The notes below the pieces were generated by a model, which saw only the letters and a program-made list of their open reading frames with translations, was not told the DNA's origin and ran no database searches. From Streptomyces orinoci (GTDB taxonomy: Bacteria; Actinomycetota; Actinomycetes; Streptomycetales; Streptomycetaceae): DNA of 64,000 nucleotides. The position numbers were made by a program, and so were the translations under genes. Within the stretch, counting starts at the first letter, position 1. Each line of letters begins with the position of its first letter. Shown piece by piece: positions 63,240-64,000 of the stretch. The stretch lies in contig NZ_PHNC01000011.1 of NCBI RefSeq assembly GCF_003121295.1, positions 1 to 64,000 on the forward strand, given 5' to 3'.

Positions 63240-63961
63240 GCCGCCATGCCTCCGATGGCTTGTGCTGGATGGGGGTGCTGGTGGTGGAGGTCGTGGGCTG
63301 CGGCGATCAGGGAGCGTTCGCGCACCAGATCGGCGTGGACCGCGATGTCGCCCGGTGGCAGCACATCCAGGGCCCGGTCGACGGTGGCGAGCCCTTCGTC
63401 GTATCGGCCGAGCCGGCGCAGTGCGCCGGCCTTGCGGAAGAGCACGATCGGGTCGGTGCCGGTGTCGAAGGGCGGCCGGGTGCTGAGGGCGAGGAGCCGC
63501 TCAGCACCCTGGTCCAGATGCTGGCCGAGCCACAGGCCGTGCAAGAGAACATGCAACGTACTCGCGTGCTCCCCGGCCTCGCCCAGGACCTCGTCCATCA
63601 TCTCCAGGCCCTCGGGACGGGACTGGCCCAGCAGGGCGAAGGCGTACAGGGCCCGGCTGTAGACGTCCAGCGCGGAACGCGTGGCTGGCGGGAGCTGTTC
63701 GACGAGCGCTTGGAGGGTGGGGCAGCGGAAGTCGTACCGCAGGGCGTTGAGGTACAGATGCCGGTACGTGCGGGCGGTGACCGGATCTGCCTCGGCGGTA
63801 GTGACCTGGTCTGGGCGCAATAGGCCAAGGACGCTGTGCCCGTCGGCGCGGGCGGCCCAGGCGACGTGCGCGCAGACCTCGGCCGATTCCCGCCAGTCGG
63901 CGTCGAGTTCACGCAAATCGGCAGCCAGGCGGGCCGGCCACGACGGGTCCGAGGGATTCAT
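63236..63961 (-). CDS. Hypothetical TPR-like protein
   Basis: 241 aa from ATG 63961. Helical repeats such as TYRHLYLNALRYDFRCPTLQ, YSRALYAFALLGQSRPEGLE and PIVLFRKAGALRRLGRYDEG, LATVDRALDVLP resemble tetratricopeptide units. Overlaps both neighbours by 4 nt. Likely a scaffold or regulator. Confidence 0.62.
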   Translation of the reverse strand: MNPSDPSWPARLAADLRELDADWRESAEVCAHVAWAARADGHSVLGLLRPDQVTTAEADPVTARTYRHLYLNALRYDFRCPTLQALVEQLPPATRSALDVYSRALYAFALLGQSRPEGLEMMDEVLGEAGEHASTLHVLLHGLWLGQHLDQGAERLLALSTRPPFDTGTDPIVLFRKAGALRRLGRYDEGLATVDRALDVLPPGDIAVHADLVRERSLIAAAHDLHHQHPHPAQAIGGMAA

Positions 63962-64000
63962 GGTGGCGCGGGTTCGGGCGCGCAGGAGGGCGAGGGATCG
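63958..64000 (-). CDS. C-terminal end of the next upstream gene (partial)
   Basis: Only 13 codons (DPSPSCAPEPAPP) and a TGA overlapping the ATG at 63961 are inside the window. The 4-nt overlap suggests the gene series continues beyond the window edge. Confidence 0.45.
   Translation of the reverse strand, partial: DPSPSCAPEPAPP

Overview
The window looks like a Streptomyces chromosome, probably an arm region. Base composition is very GC-rich, GTG/TTG starts and GTGA/ATGA overlaps are common, and gene families typical of Streptomyces are present (SARP regulator, DUF317, DUF2690, DUF6236 and DUF6262 proteins). No rRNA genes and no CRISPR array are visible.

Layout. Positions 1-3810 look like ordinary chromosome: the start of a SARP/BTAD regulator with a TTA codon, a small secreted protein, a PAP2 phosphatase and an acyl-CoA dehydrogenase. 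An Old Yellow Enzyme gene at 3813-4835 loses its 5' end abruptly. From there to about 48 kb the DNA is a scarred accessory region. It holds an intact second Old Yellow Enzyme; IS5, IS4 and Tn3 remnants; a carbonic anhydrase piece; an intact MacB-like ABC pair; an IS701-family element with 92-bp terminal inverted repeats; frameshifted cbiZ; a TetR/NTF2-like divergent pair with visible operators; a broken cas3 carrying an internal inversion; a toxin-antitoxin-like pair with an operator; a broken nickel/cobalt permease; an aldehyde dehydrogenase scrap; a DDE transposase coupled to a degenerate integrase-like protein; several secreted or lipoprotein genes; a tRNA-like cloverleaf; and a hoxX fragment.

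At 36886-41314 an intact three-gene, Tn554-like transposon (two tyrosine recombinases plus a DUF6262/TnpC-like protein) with 13-bp perfect inverted ends splits a TOTE-type primase-helicase gene just after its Walker A motif. The two halves of that gene flank it at 35709-36885 and 41315-42786.

Positions 48-64 kb form one long minus-strand series of tightly packed, often overlapping genes, consistent with a conjugative-plasmid or ICE module: a TraG/VirD4-like coupling protein, four DUF317 proteins, a protein with two DnaB-N-like segments, a C5-cytosine methyltransferase coupled to a PAPS-reductase-like PP-loop protein, and many small proteins apparently built by duplicating two or three short modules. 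Several of these genes have a good ribosome-binding site followed by ATT, ACG, ATC or GTA where a start codon should be. No relaxase, VirB4, integrase or replication initiator for this module lies inside the window, so the element probably continues past 64 kb.

All calls come from reading translations and sequence by eye. No database search was run, so family names rest on motif recognition.
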